Source of the DNA: Virgibacillus sp. SK37
GTDB taxonomy: Bacteria; Bacillota; Bacilli; Bacillales; Amphibacillaceae
NCBI RefSeq assembly: GCF_000725285.1
Contig: NZ_CP007161.1
Coordinates: 2,394,213 to 2,458,212, forward strand
DNA: 64,000 nt
Direction: 5' to 3'
Shown: in pieces, positions 17,080-26,379 of the stretch
Numbering within the stretch: position 1 is the stretch's first letter
Layout: every line of letters begins with the position of its first letter
Made by a program: the position numbers and the translations under genes
The notes under the pieces: model-generated
The model's database searches: none
The model's input: only the letters and a program-made list of their open reading frames with translations
What the model was told of the DNA's origin: nothing

Positions 17080-18003
17080 TCATCTATTATCTTTATTAGA
17101 TTTGCTAAGCTTTCGGATGACAATTAATACAATTACCGCTATGCTAGCTGTAACTAGTAATATCGGCAAATTACCAACAAAAAAGATGATCAAGCCCGAA
17201 ACAGCTTTGAGAAGCCAATTTAAACTTTGTAAGAATTGCTGTTTGGTTTTATCCCATGTGTTGAGATCTTCTCCTGAAATCGCTAAATTGTTTTCAGTCA
17301 TGTGGATTGTAATTGTGGCTAAATCAGATTTATTTTCCAAATATTTCATACGGCCTTTAATTTGATCAATTTCTTCCTGTACACTTGCTAAATCCTTGGA
17401 AATTGCCAATAAGTCTTCCGTTTTCTCAGCTTTTTTCATATAAGACAGCAACCGCTCTTCAACCACTTCTTTGGAGCGCAATCGTGATTCCAAGTCGATA
17501 TATTCCTCTGTAACATCCTGACCTGAAATAGAGTTTGACAACACGTTTTTACTCCCATCTTCAACCAGCTGAATAAACTCCCGGAATTTTCCCTGAGGAA
17601 TTCTGACGGTAATAAAACCACTTGTTCCTTTGTTTTCTTCTTCCTCAAACATGGATGATTCAACTACATATCCTTGATAAGCCTCTACTTTCTTTTGTAT
17701 GTTCTCCAGTGCTTTTTCGTAGCTATTTATTTCGATCTCCAAATTTGCAGTATAGATAATTTTCCGTGGAGATGTATTTTGTTCCTGTGGAGTTTGTTGC
17801 TCTGTTTTATCTCCACTATTTTCCACGCCATCTTCTGCTGATTCAGTTGTCGCTTCTCCTTCTTCCGTTATCTTCTCACTTGCTTCCTCAGCCATATAGC
17901 TGTCAGCCTGTTTGCTCTCATTTTCACTTTCATTGCTACAGCCAGATAGTATGACTAAAATAATAGCAACACAAAAATAGAGTGTTAATCGCTTACTTAA
18001 CAT
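17080..18003 (-). CDS. DUF4349 lipoprotein with C-terminal membrane segment
   Basis: A 307-residue exported protein. The signal peptide ends in the lipobox ILSGC near residue 22. An acidic linker runs to about residue 75. The DUF4349 domain follows (KIIYTANLEIEINSYEKAL, GYVVESSMFEEE, TVRIPQGKFREFI), then a coiled-coil stretch near residues 165 to 215. A hydrophobic span lies near 262-295 before a basic tail. The family is common in Bacillaceae envelopes, with no settled function. Linkage to a cell-wall carboxypeptidase suggests an envelope role, which is inference. Confidence 0.8.
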   Translation of the reverse strand: MLSKRLTLYFCVAIILVILSGCSNESENESKQADSYMAEEASEKITEEGEATTESAEDGVENSGDKTEQQTPQEQNTSPRKIIYTANLEIEINSYEKALENIQKKVEAYQGYVVESSMFEEEENKGTSGFITVRIPQGKFREFIQLVEDGSKNVLSNSISGQDVTEEYIDLESRLRSKEVVEERLLSYMKKAEKTEDLLAISKDLASVQEEIDQIKGRMKYLENKSDLATITIHMTENNLAISGEDLNTWDKTKQQFLQSLNWLLKAVSGLIIFFVGNLPILLVTASIAVIVLIVIRKLSKSNKDNR

Positions 18004-18154
18004 CTTTCCAACACCTCCATTTAACTTTCTATGTCTAAAAATATTTATCTTTTATATAAGTATAAACGATTTGGTTTTAAAATTGTCTTATTTCAAAAAA
18101 ATTAATTAATTAACTTTTCCTATTTTTATTTTACTAGTTTGGGTTAAATTCCCA

Positions 18155-18183
18155 TTGATAAAAAAAGAGGTATTCCCTATAAT
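18155..18183 (+). promoter_or_regulatory. Promoter of uvrX
   Basis: TTGATA at 18155-18160 and TATAAT at 18178-18183 with a 17-base spacer. The LexA box begins three bases after the -10 box. Confidence 0.8.
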
Positions 18184-18185
18184 AA

Positions 18186-18197
18186 GAACAAATGTTC
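18186..18197 (+). promoter_or_regulatory. LexA (DinR) SOS box
   Basis: GAACAAATGTTC is an exact GAAC-N4-GTTC, the core of the Bacillus LexA site. Its place just downstream of the -10 box would let LexA block initiation until DNA damage. Confidence 0.85.
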
Positions 18198-18219
18198 CTT
18201 TTTGGTGGTGGCTATTGTA

Positions 18220-19470
18220 ATGGATTATTCTTCTTACCCTCGTAATGATGTACTATGTATAGATATGCGTTCTTTTTATGCAAGTGTGGAGGCGGTAAAA
18301 CTTGGATTGGATCCTATGAAGACGTTGCTTGCGGTAGTCGGTGACCCGAATAGATCAGGCAGTATTGTTCTGGCTGCTTCACCAGAGCTGAAAAGAAGGC
18401 ATGGCATTAGTAACGTAAGTCGTTTTTTTGAGTTACCCGATGACCCGGAAATTCATATTGTAGCAGCACATATGGCAGATTATTTAAACGTGTCAATGGA
18501 AATCACCAAACTGATCAACCAATACGTACCAAAACAAGCAATTCACCAATATTCCGTAGATGAAGTCTGGGTAACAGTAAACGGGCTTGATAAACTATTT
18601 GGAGCCCGTTGGGAAGTAGCAAGACAAATCAAGAAAGACATCTTGGATTGCTTTGGAATTACTGCTTCGATTGGGATCGGAGATAATAAGTTTCTTGCAA
18701 AAACAGTGATGGATCTGCATGCCAAGAAAGTAGGTATCGCTGAATGTACCTATGAACAAGTCAAAGAAAAACTTTGGCCTTTTCCCATAGAGGACATATG
18801 GGGAATCGGCAGCAGAATGAAGCGAAATCTCAATCGAATGGGAATTGTCACATTGGGACAGCTTGCCCGCTTTGACTTGGAACATTTAAAAAAGCGCTTT
18901 GGGGTGATGGGCGAGCAGTTATACTGGCATGCATGGGGAATTGATTTAAGTCCGGTATTTGGAGATTTTATAAAAACGGAACAAAAAGGATTTGGACATG
19001 GCATCTCTCTTTTAAGAGATTATTCCAAAGAGGAAGTAACGGTCTGTATCCTCGATCTTTGTGAAGAGGTTTGCCGGCGTGCCCGTGAAGCTGGGAAGAC
19101 AGGAAGAACTGTTCAATTGGGCATCTCCTATGGCAAGGAAACAGGTGGCGGCTTCTCTCGCTCCAGATCGATCTACATCCCTACGAATGTAACTATGGAT
19201 GTATATCAAATCTGTCTTCAGCTCTTCCAAGAATTTTATGATGGAAACAGTACTATTAGACATGTCTATGTTACGCTGAATAACCTTTTTCATGAGGGAG
19301 AAATACAGCTTAACCTATTTGAAGATCGGGCGAAAAAAAATGATATCGGGTATGTTATGGATGCTATTCGCCGAGATTATGGAGCGACAGCTATCCTTCG
19401 TGCCAGCAGCTATACAGAGGCCGGAATTACCTTGGAGCGCAGCAAGAAAATTGGTGGACATCGAGCATAA
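18220..19470 (+). CDS. uvrX: Y-family DNA polymerase, UvrX/YqjW type
   Basis: A 416-residue lesion-bypass polymerase of the UmuC/DinB superfamily. The first catalytic acid lies in CIDMRSFYASVEA near residue 15 and the DE pair in YSVDEVW near residue 109. A helix-hairpin-helix region follows (IWGIGSRMKRNLNRMGI). The little-finger part and the C-terminal region of UvrX-like proteins are also present. The ATG at 18220 follows GGTGGTGG; an in-frame TTG at 18202 overlaps that site and is less likely. The promoter and LexA box upstream indicate SOS induction. UvrX versus YqjW identity rests on overall resemblance. Confidence 0.87.
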   Translation: MDYSSYPRNDVLCIDMRSFYASVEAVKLGLDPMKTLLAVVGDPNRSGSIVLAASPELKRRHGISNVSRFFELPDDPEIHIVAAHMADYLNVSMEITKLINQYVPKQAIHQYSVDEVWVTVNGLDKLFGARWEVARQIKKDILDCFGITASIGIGDNKFLAKTVMDLHAKKVGIAECTYEQVKEKLWPFPIEDIWGIGSRMKRNLNRMGIVTLGQLARFDLEHLKKRFGVMGEQLYWHAWGIDLSPVFGDFIKTEQKGFGHGISLLRDYSKEEVTVCILDLCEEVCRRAREAGKTGRTVQLGISYGKETGGGFSRSRSIYIPTNVTMDVYQICLQLFQEFYDGNSTIRHVYVTLNNLFHEGEIQLNLFEDRAKKNDIGYVMDAIRRDYGATAILRASSYTEAGITLERSKKIGGHRA

Positions 19471-19548
19471 TAATATATCCTTCTCCTTTCTATTCTCCAG
19501 TGTCGTAGCTACATGCTATAATAGAAAAATGAACAGGAGGATGAAAAG

Positions 19549-20205
19549 TTGAGAGTATTTACAAAGCTATTTATAGCAGTTATTTTATTCACTATTATTT
19601 TGAGTGGATGTGGAACACAGGAAGATTCCAGCAAAGAAAACGAACAAAAAGCAGACCAGAAAACGGACTACCCCCATGATGTGAAAGAAAACCCTATTGT
19701 TACCATTACAATGGAAAATGATGAAACTATAAAAGCGGAACTATATCCTGAAAAGGCTCCCGAAACCGTAGCTAATTTTATCTCTTTGGTTCAGGATGGC
19801 TTCTATGATGATCTGATTTTTCATCGGGTTATTCCTGGCTTTATGATACAAGGTGGTGACCCGGAAGGAAATGGAACAGGGGGGCCAGGCTACTCTATTG
19901 ACGGCGAATTTAATTCCAATGGTTTTACCAACAATCTAAAGCATGAGCGTGGTGCTCTCTCCATGGCAAGATCTCAAGACCCGGATTCCGCAGGATCGCA
20001 ATTTTTCATTATGGTTAGTGAGTCACCTCATTTGGATGGCGACTATGCTGCGTTCGGAAAAGTTACCGAAGGCATCGAGACGGTCGACCAAATTGTTGAC
20101 ACAGAAAGAGATGAAGCGGATAAACCATTAAACGAGCAAAGAATGAAAAAGGTAGAGGTAGATACGAAAGGATATAATTATCCGCAACCCAAAAAGAACA
20201 AATAG
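19549..20205 (+). CDS. Cyclophilin-type peptidyl-prolyl isomerase lipoprotein
   Basis: A 218-residue protein that would isomerise prolyl bonds in exported proteins. A signal peptide ends in the lipobox ILSGC near residue 22. A linker rich in Lys, Asp and Glu runs to about residue 42. The cyclophilin domain follows with FHRVIPGFMIQGGD, the Gln-Phe-Phe of AGSQFFIMV, and HLDGDYAAFGKV, all standard active-site segments. It starts with TTG eight bases after AGGAGG; the ATG ahead of it reads into a stop. A strong terminator follows. Confidence 0.9.
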   Translation: MRVFTKLFIAVILFTIILSGCGTQEDSSKENEQKADQKTDYPHDVKENPIVTITMENDETIKAELYPEKAPETVANFISLVQDGFYDDLIFHRVIPGFMIQGGDPEGNGTGGPGYSIDGEFNSNGFTNNLKHERGALSMARSQDPDSAGSQFFIMVSESPHLDGDYAAFGKVTEGIETVDQIVDTERDEADKPLNEQRMKKVEVDTKGYNYPQPKKNK

Positions 20206-20221
20206 CGATTCGAAAAGCAAA

Positions 20222-20261
20222 CTGCCAAAACGCATGGAAAATTCCATTAGCGTTTTGGCAG
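20222..20261. terminator. Terminator after the cyclophilin gene
   Basis: CTGCCAAAACGC pairs with GCGTTTTGGCAG around an inner TGGAA/TTCCA stem. It sits between convergent genes and probably serves both. Confidence 0.8.
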
Positions 20262-20278
20262 AAAATTTTAGTATCAAC

Positions 20279-20932
20279 TTATACTTCAGGTTTTGTTATT
20301 TCGCCGTGTTTCTGTACAGACTCTGCAGCTGCTAGATCAACAAGTACACCTACAACCTCCGCAGGTTCATATTCCCCATCAGGATTACCCTCAGAAACCA
20401 CATTTAAGGGGTCAAATAAGTTAATTTGGATTCCATTGTCCTTTTCCTCTTCAGCGACTGTTTTCATCAGTGCTTCAACTGCTGCTTTACTTGCGGAATA
20501 AGCCCCCATCCCCTTCATAAAGAAATTGACCATTCCAGAAGTGACAGAAATTACTTTACCATTTTCACTTTTACGTAACAGTGGTAAACAAGCGCGAGTC
20601 GTAAGAAATTGGGTAGTTAAGTTTAAATCAAACATTTTTTGCCATTGCTGAAGTGACATTTCTTCAATAGGTGCCATTGCGTTCACCCCACCAGCATTGT
20701 TTACTAGAATATCTAATTCACCAGCAGTATTTTTTTGTAATTCATCGACTAAAGTGTTCACTTCAGATTCCTTCGTCAAATCAGCCGGAATAATGAAGCA
20801 GCCTTCTCCAATTTCCTGCGCAACTTCACGCAGTTTTTCTTCCCTTCTACCGTTAAGAATGACGGTCGCACTTTCCTTAGCAAATGCAATTGCGATCGCA
20901 CGCCCGAGTCCTGTGCCTGCTCCCGTAACCAA
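20279..20932 (-). CDS. Short-chain dehydrogenase/reductase with a frameshifted start
   Basis: The 217 readable residues are an SDR: TGAGTGLGRA at the cofactor site, NNAGG near residue 87, SVTSGM and the active-site YSASK near residue 147. The frame continues upstream of the first possible start (TTG, 20932) as NGKLSGKVALVTGAG, a perfect SDR beginning, up to a stop. A well-placed GGAGG and ATG (20963) lie one base out of frame because of an AAA where AA would restore it. It is either a recent pseudogene, a sequencing slip, or a gene now starting poorly at TTG. The C-terminus (FDPLNVVSEGNPDGEYE) is unusual. The substrate is unknown. Confidence 0.7.
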   Translation of the reverse strand: MVTGAGTGLGRAIAIAFAKESATVILNGRREEKLREVAQEIGEGCFIIPADLTKESEVNTLVDELQKNTAGELDILVNNAGGVNAMAPIEEMSLQQWQKMFDLNLTTQFLTTRACLPLLRKSENGKVISVTSGMVNFFMKGMGAYSASKAAVEALMKTVAEEEKDNGIQINLFDPLNVVSEGNPDGEYEPAEVVGVLVDLAAAESVQKHGEITKPEV

Positions 20933-21164
20933 TGCTACTTTCCCTGATAACTTCCCATTTCATCCACTCCTCCAAATTGTATGTACAGCTTTAATTCACC
21001 TACGAATAAATATGAATCATGGTTGTAATCAACTTAAGCTTACCACAATTTACAAATAGTTCAAATTATTAGGACATTTAACCAGATATCCTTTTATCTA
21101 TAAAAAATTGGTACTCGCATTTTATAAATTAAAATTCCCACAAATACTCTGAAGACTTTAAAAA

Positions 21165-21196
21165 GACGCCCGATAAACGTGTTTGGGCGCCTTTGT
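21165..21196 (-). terminator. Terminator of the ectABC operon
   Basis: On the minus strand GGCGCCC and GGGCGTC pair around a short loop and a run of T follows. It lies seven bases beyond the ectC stop. Confidence 0.75.
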
Positions 21197-21202
21197 TATA
21201 CT

Positions 21203-21589
21203 TTATTCTGTCAGTAATGGATAATAGCCTTCTTCATTATGTGTTTCCGTTCCCACTAGTGGGGGGTTAAATACACATACCATGCGCATTTGGGTTCTTG
21301 CACGCAATCTATGTTTATCGTTTTGATCAAGGATGTACATCGTACCAGGTTTAATCTGAAAAACCTCACCTGTCTCCACCTTTTCAATTTCACCTTCACC
21401 TTCAATACAATAAACAGCTTCGATGTGGTTTTTATACCAGAAGTAATTGTCTGTACCTGCTTTAATAAGTGTGTCATTCATACTAAACCCACAATTATCT
21501 TTTTTTAATAAAAATCTGCGACTTGTCCAGTTCTCCCCAGATGTCTCATCCTTTGTGCCAATAATATCTTCTAGTGATTTTACTATCAT
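21203..21589 (-). CDS. ectC: L-ectoine synthase
   Basis: EctC closes N-gamma-acetyl-diaminobutyrate to the compatible solute ectoine, the last step of the pathway. The 128 residues are a single cupin domain. HIEAVYCIEGEGEIE and PGTMYILDQNDKHRLRA are the metal-binding cupin motifs and match EctC. The ATG at 21589 follows AGGGGAAA and gives the usual family length and N-terminus (MIVKSLEDIIGT). A longer frame upstream lacks support. It lies 36 bases after ectB as third gene of ectABC. Confidence 0.95.
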   Translation of the reverse strand: MIVKSLEDIIGTKDETSGENWTSRRFLLKKDNCGFSMNDTLIKAGTDNYFWYKNHIEAVYCIEGEGEIEKVETGEVFQIKPGTMYILDQNDKHRLRARTQMRMVCVFNPPLVGTETHNEEGYYPLLTE

Positions 21590-21625
21590 ACTATTTTCCC
21601 CTTTCCCCTGTTGCAATAGTTTAGT

Positions 21626-22903
21626 TTATTTGTTGGTAACATATTTTATGCTATCTTCTAATATATCCAGTCCTTTTTCGAGTCCTTCTTGATCAATCAC
21701 AAGGGGTGGGAGGAATTTTACAACTTCATCGTCTGGACCAGAAGTTTCTACAATCAGCCCCCGTTTAAAAGCTTCTGCACAAATTTCTTCGGCAATGCCA
21801 TCTACATGAACAGCAATCCCTTGCATAAGTCCTCTGCCACGAGCTTCCCCCTTTAGTACGGGATATTTTTCAATAAGTTTGTTTACAGCTGTTTTTAATA
21901 AATCCCCTTTTGCTTGGATTTCTTTACTGAAGTCATCTGTTTTCCAGTTAGATAGTGCCTCAGTAGCTGCGATAAATGCCAAATTATTGCCGCGGAAGGT
22001 ACCATTATGTTCTCCTGGGCCCCATTGGTCATATTCCGGTTTAATTAAAGTGATAGCCATAGGCAAACCAAAACCACCAATTGATTTGGATAAACAAACT
22101 ACGTCAGGATTAATTTCTGCTGGTTCAAAACTAAAAAATGTACCGGTGCGTCCATTCCCTGCTTGAACATCATCAATTATTAGGAGAATATCCCAGCGTT
22201 TACAAATAGCATCAATTTTTTTAAGCCATTCCATTCTTGCTGCATTAATGCCACCTTCTCCCTGAACGGTTTCAAGAATAATGGCTGCTGGTAAGGCAAC
22301 TCCGCTTCCGCTATCTTCTAGAAATCTTTCCAAATAAGCAATGGAATCCTGGTCTTCCACATAATCATCAAAAGGCATAGAAACAGTGTGGTGTAAGGGA
22401 ACCCCTGCACCGTGACGCTTGAAAGAGTTACCTGTAACAGACAATGAACCAATTGTCATCCCATGAAAAGCGTTAGTAAAGCTGATCACGGTATCACGAC
22501 CAGTAACTTTACGAGCAATCTTCAATGCGCTTTCAACTGTATTAGTGCCGGTAGGTCCTGGGAACATTATTTTATAATCAAGGTTTCGAGGTTTAAGAAT
22601 TATCTCTTTAAATTGTTCAAGAAATTCTTTTCTAGGAGTAGTGCCCATATCAAGGCTGTGGATAATTCCATCATTTTTAATATAATTAATTATTTTATCC
22701 TGCATGGCATCGTCATTATGGCCATAATTCAGCGTGCCAGCCCCAGCAAAGAAATCAATATATTCTCTACCATCTGTATCCCAAAGCTTGTAGCCTTTTG
22801 CTTTCTCAAAAACAGCCGGCCACCCTCTGCTATAGCTACGTACAGCTGATTCTATCTCTTCAAATGTTTTCATTTTCGATTCATTTAAAACTGCGGTTGT
22901 CAT
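21626..22903 (-). CDS. ectB: Diaminobutyrate-2-oxoglutarate aminotransferase
   Basis: EctB transfers an amino group from glutamate to aspartate semialdehyde, giving L-2,4-diaminobutyrate, the first committed step to ectoine. The 425-residue sequence is a class III PLP aminotransferase. [11 protein letters not shown] and NAFHGMT are cofactor contacts, [13 protein letters not shown] carries the PLP Asp, and [11 protein letters not shown] carries the Lys that binds PLP. AAGGATGA precedes the ATG at 22903; an inner ATG at 22873 is possible. It begins 18 bases after ectA. Confidence 0.95.
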   Translation of the reverse strand: MTTAVLNESKMKTFEEIESAVRSYSRGWPAVFEKAKGYKLWDTDGREYIDFFAGAGTLNYGHNDDAMQDKIINYIKNDGIIHSLDMGTTPRKEFLEQFKEIILKPRNLDYKIMFPGPTGTNTVESALKIARKVTGRDTVISFTNAFHGMTIGSLSVTGNSFKRHGAGVPLHHTVSMPFDDYVEDQDSIAYLERFLEDSGSGVALPAAIILETVQGEGGINAARMEWLKKIDAICKRWDILLIIDDVQAGNGRTGTFFSFEPAEINPDVVCLSKSIGGFGLPMAITLIKPEYDQWGPGEHNGTFRGNNLAFIAATEALSNWKTDDFSKEIQAKGDLLKTAVNKLIEKYPVLKGEARGRGLMQGIAVHVDGIAEEICAEAFKRGLIVETSGPDDEVVKFLPPLVIDQEGLEKGLDILEDSIKYVTNK

Positions 22904-22921
22904 TCAATCATCCTTATCCAT

Positions 22922-23434
22922 TTAATTTTTTTGAAAAGGTCCAATCTTAAACAATAGTTCATCCTCATGACCTTCTTGTGGAAAGTCATCTGCTGAAAAA
23001 TAATCACCAATTTCGCAATTTGTGTCAAGCTTTTTAGCAAGGCCCTTAAATAATTGCTGGGATGCCGTGTTAGATGGTGATACAGTTGCTTCTACATAAG
23101 AAACATTTGCACAGGCTTTTCTTTGAAGCAATTGAAACAACATTTTTGTCCCCAGTCCTTTTCCACGTTCCGATTCATTTACAGCTACCTGCCAAATGAA
23201 TAGCGTTTTTGGATGCTCCGGATGAATAAAACCGGAAATGAATCCCACCGCTTCCTCTTCCCTATCAGCTACAATGGATGTCTCTGAAAAAACTTCACAC
23301 CACATCAAATAGCTATAGGAAGAGTTAAGATCAAGGACACCAGTATCTTTAATTAACTCCCAGACAGCTGCGCCATCATCTTTTGTGGGCTTGCGAAAAT
23401 GAAAGTCTGTTTTTATATCAGTTGATATTGTCAT
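22922..23434 (-). CDS. ectA: L-2,4-diaminobutyrate N-acetyltransferase
   Basis: EctA acetylates diaminobutyrate with acetyl-CoA, the middle step of ectoine synthesis. It is a GNAT fold of 170 residues. FRKPTKDDGAAVWELIKDTG near the start and the acetyl-CoA loop VNESERGKGLGTKML near residue 92 are typical. The first ATG (23434) has no good ribosome binding site nearby. A strong AGGAGG is 28 bases upstream, and an in-frame ATT at 23455 lies seven bases from it. Translation may therefore begin at ATT and add seven residues. It is first in ectABC. Confidence 0.93.
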   Translation of the reverse strand: MTISTDIKTDFHFRKPTKDDGAAVWELIKDTGVLDLNSSYSYLMWCEVFSETSIVADREEEAVGFISGFIHPEHPKTLFIWQVAVNESERGKGLGTKMLFQLLQRKACANVSYVEATVSPSNTASQQLFKGLAKKLDTNCEIGDYFSADDFPQEGHEDELLFKIGPFQKN

Positions 23435-23468
23435 CTCGGTTATTCCACTATTAATGCTCCCACCTCCT

Positions 23469-23939
23469 ATATTTTTAAAAAATAATGTACTATATAAGCG
23501 TACTTCTAAGCACCATATTCGTCAAAACGGATTAAATCCGATATATCGCCATTAAGTTTGATTTGATACGATGAGACAATAATGGTTAACAATGCCTTTA
23601 ATTAGCTACCAAATAATAAGAAATAGCCGGAATTTTATGTAATTAGACAAAAAACTAAAAAAAGTGCATACGCCTTGAAGTAAGGACAGGCTAAATTCGT
23701 CCCATCCTTGGCAATCCTTGTCTTACTTGGGGATGGAACGGGGAAGTGATTACTCGTTCCCCAGAAAATATTTGCGTATTTTCACCGGGAATAACAATCT
23801 GTTCTTCCGAATTGTCCAAGATTGTTTGTGCACAAGAACTTAAAACGCTAAACACTTCCTTCTTTAATCTTCAAAAAATAAGAGAGCATACCTTTCCCAA
23901 AAGTTCTGACAACCTGGTTAAAGATACACTCTCCATTTT
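23469..23939. other. Intergenic region upstream of ectA
   Basis: The ectA leader and promoter lie here. A perfect inverted repeat CGGATTAAATCCG at 23528-23540 is followed, on the minus strand, by TTTTGAC, a candidate -35 region. No textbook -10 box at 17 bases was found. The part from about 23664 to 23765 resembles a degenerate repeat also found near 36.2, 47.0 and 54.5 kb. Open frames here lack ribosome binding sites. Confidence 0.45.
23664..23765. repeat. Degenerate intergenic repeat, copy 1
   Basis: Shares the blocks CTTGAAGTAAGGACAGGCTA, AAATTCGTCCC and GATTACTCGTTCC, in that order, with the stretches near 36210, 47030 and 54510. Confidence 0.35.
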
Positions 23940-25610
23940 TTATTTTTCTATAGGAAGGATGATACGCGAAGGAAAATTAACTCCGTGGTACACATTCTCT
24001 ATCGCAGGCTTACCGACTTTGGAAGTCTTTGATGTACGCCCATTATTTAAATTAATATCATATAATGGTGCATTACTTGCAGCGATATCAACTCGAAGGC
24101 TATGTCCCTTCTTTAATAAATATGCGGTATGGCCGACTTCTATTTCCATGCAGAATGGTTGATCAACTGATTTTACTTTTTCTCGATAAAAAGTATCGAT
24201 AATGTTAAATACTTCCCCATTTGGTTCTAAGTCTGAAAGTCTTATAGAAATATCACATAACGGTGTAGGACTGGATACCCAGAGAGATGCTTTTACTGTT
24301 CCAAGAATATGGAGGTCTTCTTCTTGGATGGGACTCGTATAAACAAGTACGTCTTCTCTATCTTGAATGTCACCAATCTCATAAACACCGGAACCATTCC
24401 CCGCAATCAATACACCACCGCCTCTGGTGGGCACGGGATTATTGGGATCCAAGAGAAGTTCAGATTTAGTATCCTTTCGCATAGGTTGATTTGCAAGCTC
24501 TCCATCACCTCTTCTCGTCTGTGAAGACCCATTACTCGTAAGAAAAAGCTCCTTACTAGTAGCTGTTGGAGGCCATTGATCATAGGCTTTCCATTTTTCT
24601 TGTCCCATTAAATAAAGATGTACAGTTTTTTCTATTTCCAGAGGCTTATCTTTTAACCAGTGATCAAACCATTTTATATGAAGTTCTGTGGGATCTCCCA
24701 CCTGGTCTGGTCCTATCTGTTCTGCTCCCCCTGCAAAATAACGTTCACCAGCATGGCCACTCATGTCCTCATGTGTCCATGGGCCAACCCAAATTTGAGT
24801 AGGCCCTCTATATGCTTGATAAGCTTCTATGGTAGGCTCTAATAATGCATCAAACCAGCCTCCAATGAACAGAGCAGGGATTTGTATGGAATGTAACTTA
24901 TCCAATAGTTGAGTTCGTTCTATTAGCTCTGAACTAACTTTATCATGCATTACATCAAAGAAAAAAGAATTCGGATCTAAGTCATTCATCGGGGGCCACT
25001 CATCAGCAGGACGGTAATCTAACCATTCCCTCATATTAGCTTGGTATTTTTCAACTTTCGTTTGGTCGAGCTTTCTACGCTTTTTTAACTGATCTTCAAT
25101 AATAGAGCCTAGCGTCCATGTCTGAAATTTAGCTACACCTTTTGCTGCACTATCGCCATTTAAAATATCTGCCCACGGTTCCGCCATTGTCATTACAGGC
25201 GCAATCGCTTTAAGAGATGGTGGGTTTTCTACAGCAGCTGCTAATTGTGTATAGCCGTGATAGGACATACCAAACAGACCGACCTTTCCATTAACATATG
25301 GTAAATTGGCAGCCCACTCTACGGCTTCGTAACCATCTTTACCTTCATAAATAAACGGGTAAAATTCTCCGTCTGAAGCAAACCTCCCTCTTACATCCTG
25401 TAGTATTACAATATATCCTGCCCTTACCATACGTGGTACTTCCAGGTATTCATCATAATACCGCTTTTCTTCTTTATTGTATGGTAAACGTAGCATAAGA
25501 GCTGGATATTGATTATTATTATTGGGTCGGTATATATCTGACCTAAGCACAGTACCATCGGAAAGCTCAAAGGGTACGTTTTTCTCCACACTGATTTTTT
25601 CTTCTTTCAT
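23940..25610 (-). CDS. CocE/NonD family hydrolase (X-Pro dipeptidyl-peptidase/acyl hydrolase, S15-like)
   Basis: A 556-residue alpha/beta hydrolase of the family that holds cocaine esterase and related acylases. The catalytic Ser is in GLFGMSYHG near residue 116, after the oxyanion part LQDVRGRFASDGEFYPF. GGWFDALLEPT near 285 and WTHEDMSGHAG near 325 supply the usual Asp and His regions. A jelly-roll domain fills the C-terminus. No signal peptide is seen, so it is probably cytosolic. It sits between the ect and opuC operons on the same strand. A role in handling acylated solutes is only a guess. Confidence 0.87.
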   Translation of the reverse strand: MKEEKISVEKNVPFELSDGTVLRSDIYRPNNNNQYPALMLRLPYNKEEKRYYDEYLEVPRMVRAGYIVILQDVRGRFASDGEFYPFIYEGKDGYEAVEWAANLPYVNGKVGLFGMSYHGYTQLAAAVENPPSLKAIAPVMTMAEPWADILNGDSAAKGVAKFQTWTLGSIIEDQLKKRRKLDQTKVEKYQANMREWLDYRPADEWPPMNDLDPNSFFFDVMHDKVSSELIERTQLLDKLHSIQIPALFIGGWFDALLEPTIEAYQAYRGPTQIWVGPWTHEDMSGHAGERYFAGGAEQIGPDQVGDPTELHIKWFDHWLKDKPLEIEKTVHLYLMGQEKWKAYDQWPPTATSKELFLTSNGSSQTRRGDGELANQPMRKDTKSELLLDPNNPVPTRGGGVLIAGNGSGVYEIGDIQDREDVLVYTSPIQEEDLHILGTVKASLWVSSPTPLCDISIRLSDLEPNGEVFNIIDTFYREKVKSVDQPFCMEIEVGHTAYLLKKGHSLRVDIAASNAPLYDINLNNGRTSKTSKVGKPAIENVYHGVNFPSRIILPIEK

Positions 25611-25680
25611 TTTCCTTCCCCCTTCGAATCTGTTTCTATGTATTCACAGTGAAGAAAACGGATTAATTATTAAAAATTAA

Positions 25681-25700
25681 CACTAGACTTTGATCTAGTG
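25681..25700 (-). terminator. Terminator of the opuC operon
   Basis: CACTAGA pairs with TCTAGTG around a six-base loop. On the minus strand a GTTAATTTTTAA tract follows the stem, just beyond the last gene. Confidence 0.6.
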
Positions 25701-25715
25701 CTAATTTACATCTGC

Positions 25716-26378
25716 CTACGCCGCTTTTGGTTTTGATGTTTTGACAGGATGTAATTTGCGTTCAATCCATCCCATTGCAAGGTCTGCAATTATCGCCATG
25801 AGAGCTGTTGGGATAGCACCTGCAAGAATAATCGCTGTACCGTCCGTAGCGTTCATTCCTCGTAAAATAATAGCACCCAGGCCACCAGCTCCAACAAAAG
25901 CGCCGACTGCAGCAATTCCTATACCAACTACTAGAGCTGTTCTAAGCCCAGCCATGATGACACTTATAGCTAGTGGCAATTCCACCATCCTTAGCAACTG
26001 GAAACGCGTCATTCCTGATGCATAACCTGCTTCTACAACTGTTTTATCTACTTCTTTCATACCGACATATGTATTCTGCGTAATCGGTAAAATAGAATAT
26101 AGCATTAACGTAATAATTACCGTGTTCGTACCCAAGCCAAAAGCAATCATAATCACAGCTAATGCTCCCAATGCAGGGATGGTTTGAATGATACTACCAA
26201 ATGCCAAAACCCAGCTGCTTAATTTCCCATACCTGGCAATAAGAATGCCTAAAGGAATAGAAATAACTGCAGCAAATAGCACACCATAGGCAGCCATCAA
26301 AAAGTGGCGATAAAACTGAAACCAGATGTAATCTCCATTTTGCCCAACATAGGTTATAAATTGATTCCATGTTTCCAT
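25716..26378 (-). CDS. opuCD: Osmoprotectant ABC importer, permease (OpuCD-like)
   Basis: A 220-residue inner-membrane permease with about six spans and the binding-protein-dependent signature EAGYASGMTRFQLLRMVELPLA, which docks on the ATPase. It pairs with the other permease to form the channel for choline, carnitine or glycine betaine. GGGAGG precedes the ATG at 26378, two bases after the stop of the preceding gene. The longer upstream frame begins inside that gene and is not needed. The C-terminus is basic. Confidence 0.9.
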   Translation of the reverse strand: METWNQFITYVGQNGDYIWFQFYRHFLMAAYGVLFAAVISIPLGILIARYGKLSSWVLAFGSIIQTIPALGALAVIMIAFGLGTNTVIITLMLYSILPITQNTYVGMKEVDKTVVEAGYASGMTRFQLLRMVELPLAISVIMAGLRTALVVGIGIAAVGAFVGAGGLGAIILRGMNATDGTAIILAGAIPTALMAIIADLAMGWIERKLHPVKTSKPKAA

Positions 26379-26379
26379 G

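Noticed and set aside
23746-24162. 138-codon plus-strand frame
   Set aside because: It has no ribosome binding site. Its 3' half is antisense to the CocE/NonD hydrolase gene and the rest is within the repeat-like region.
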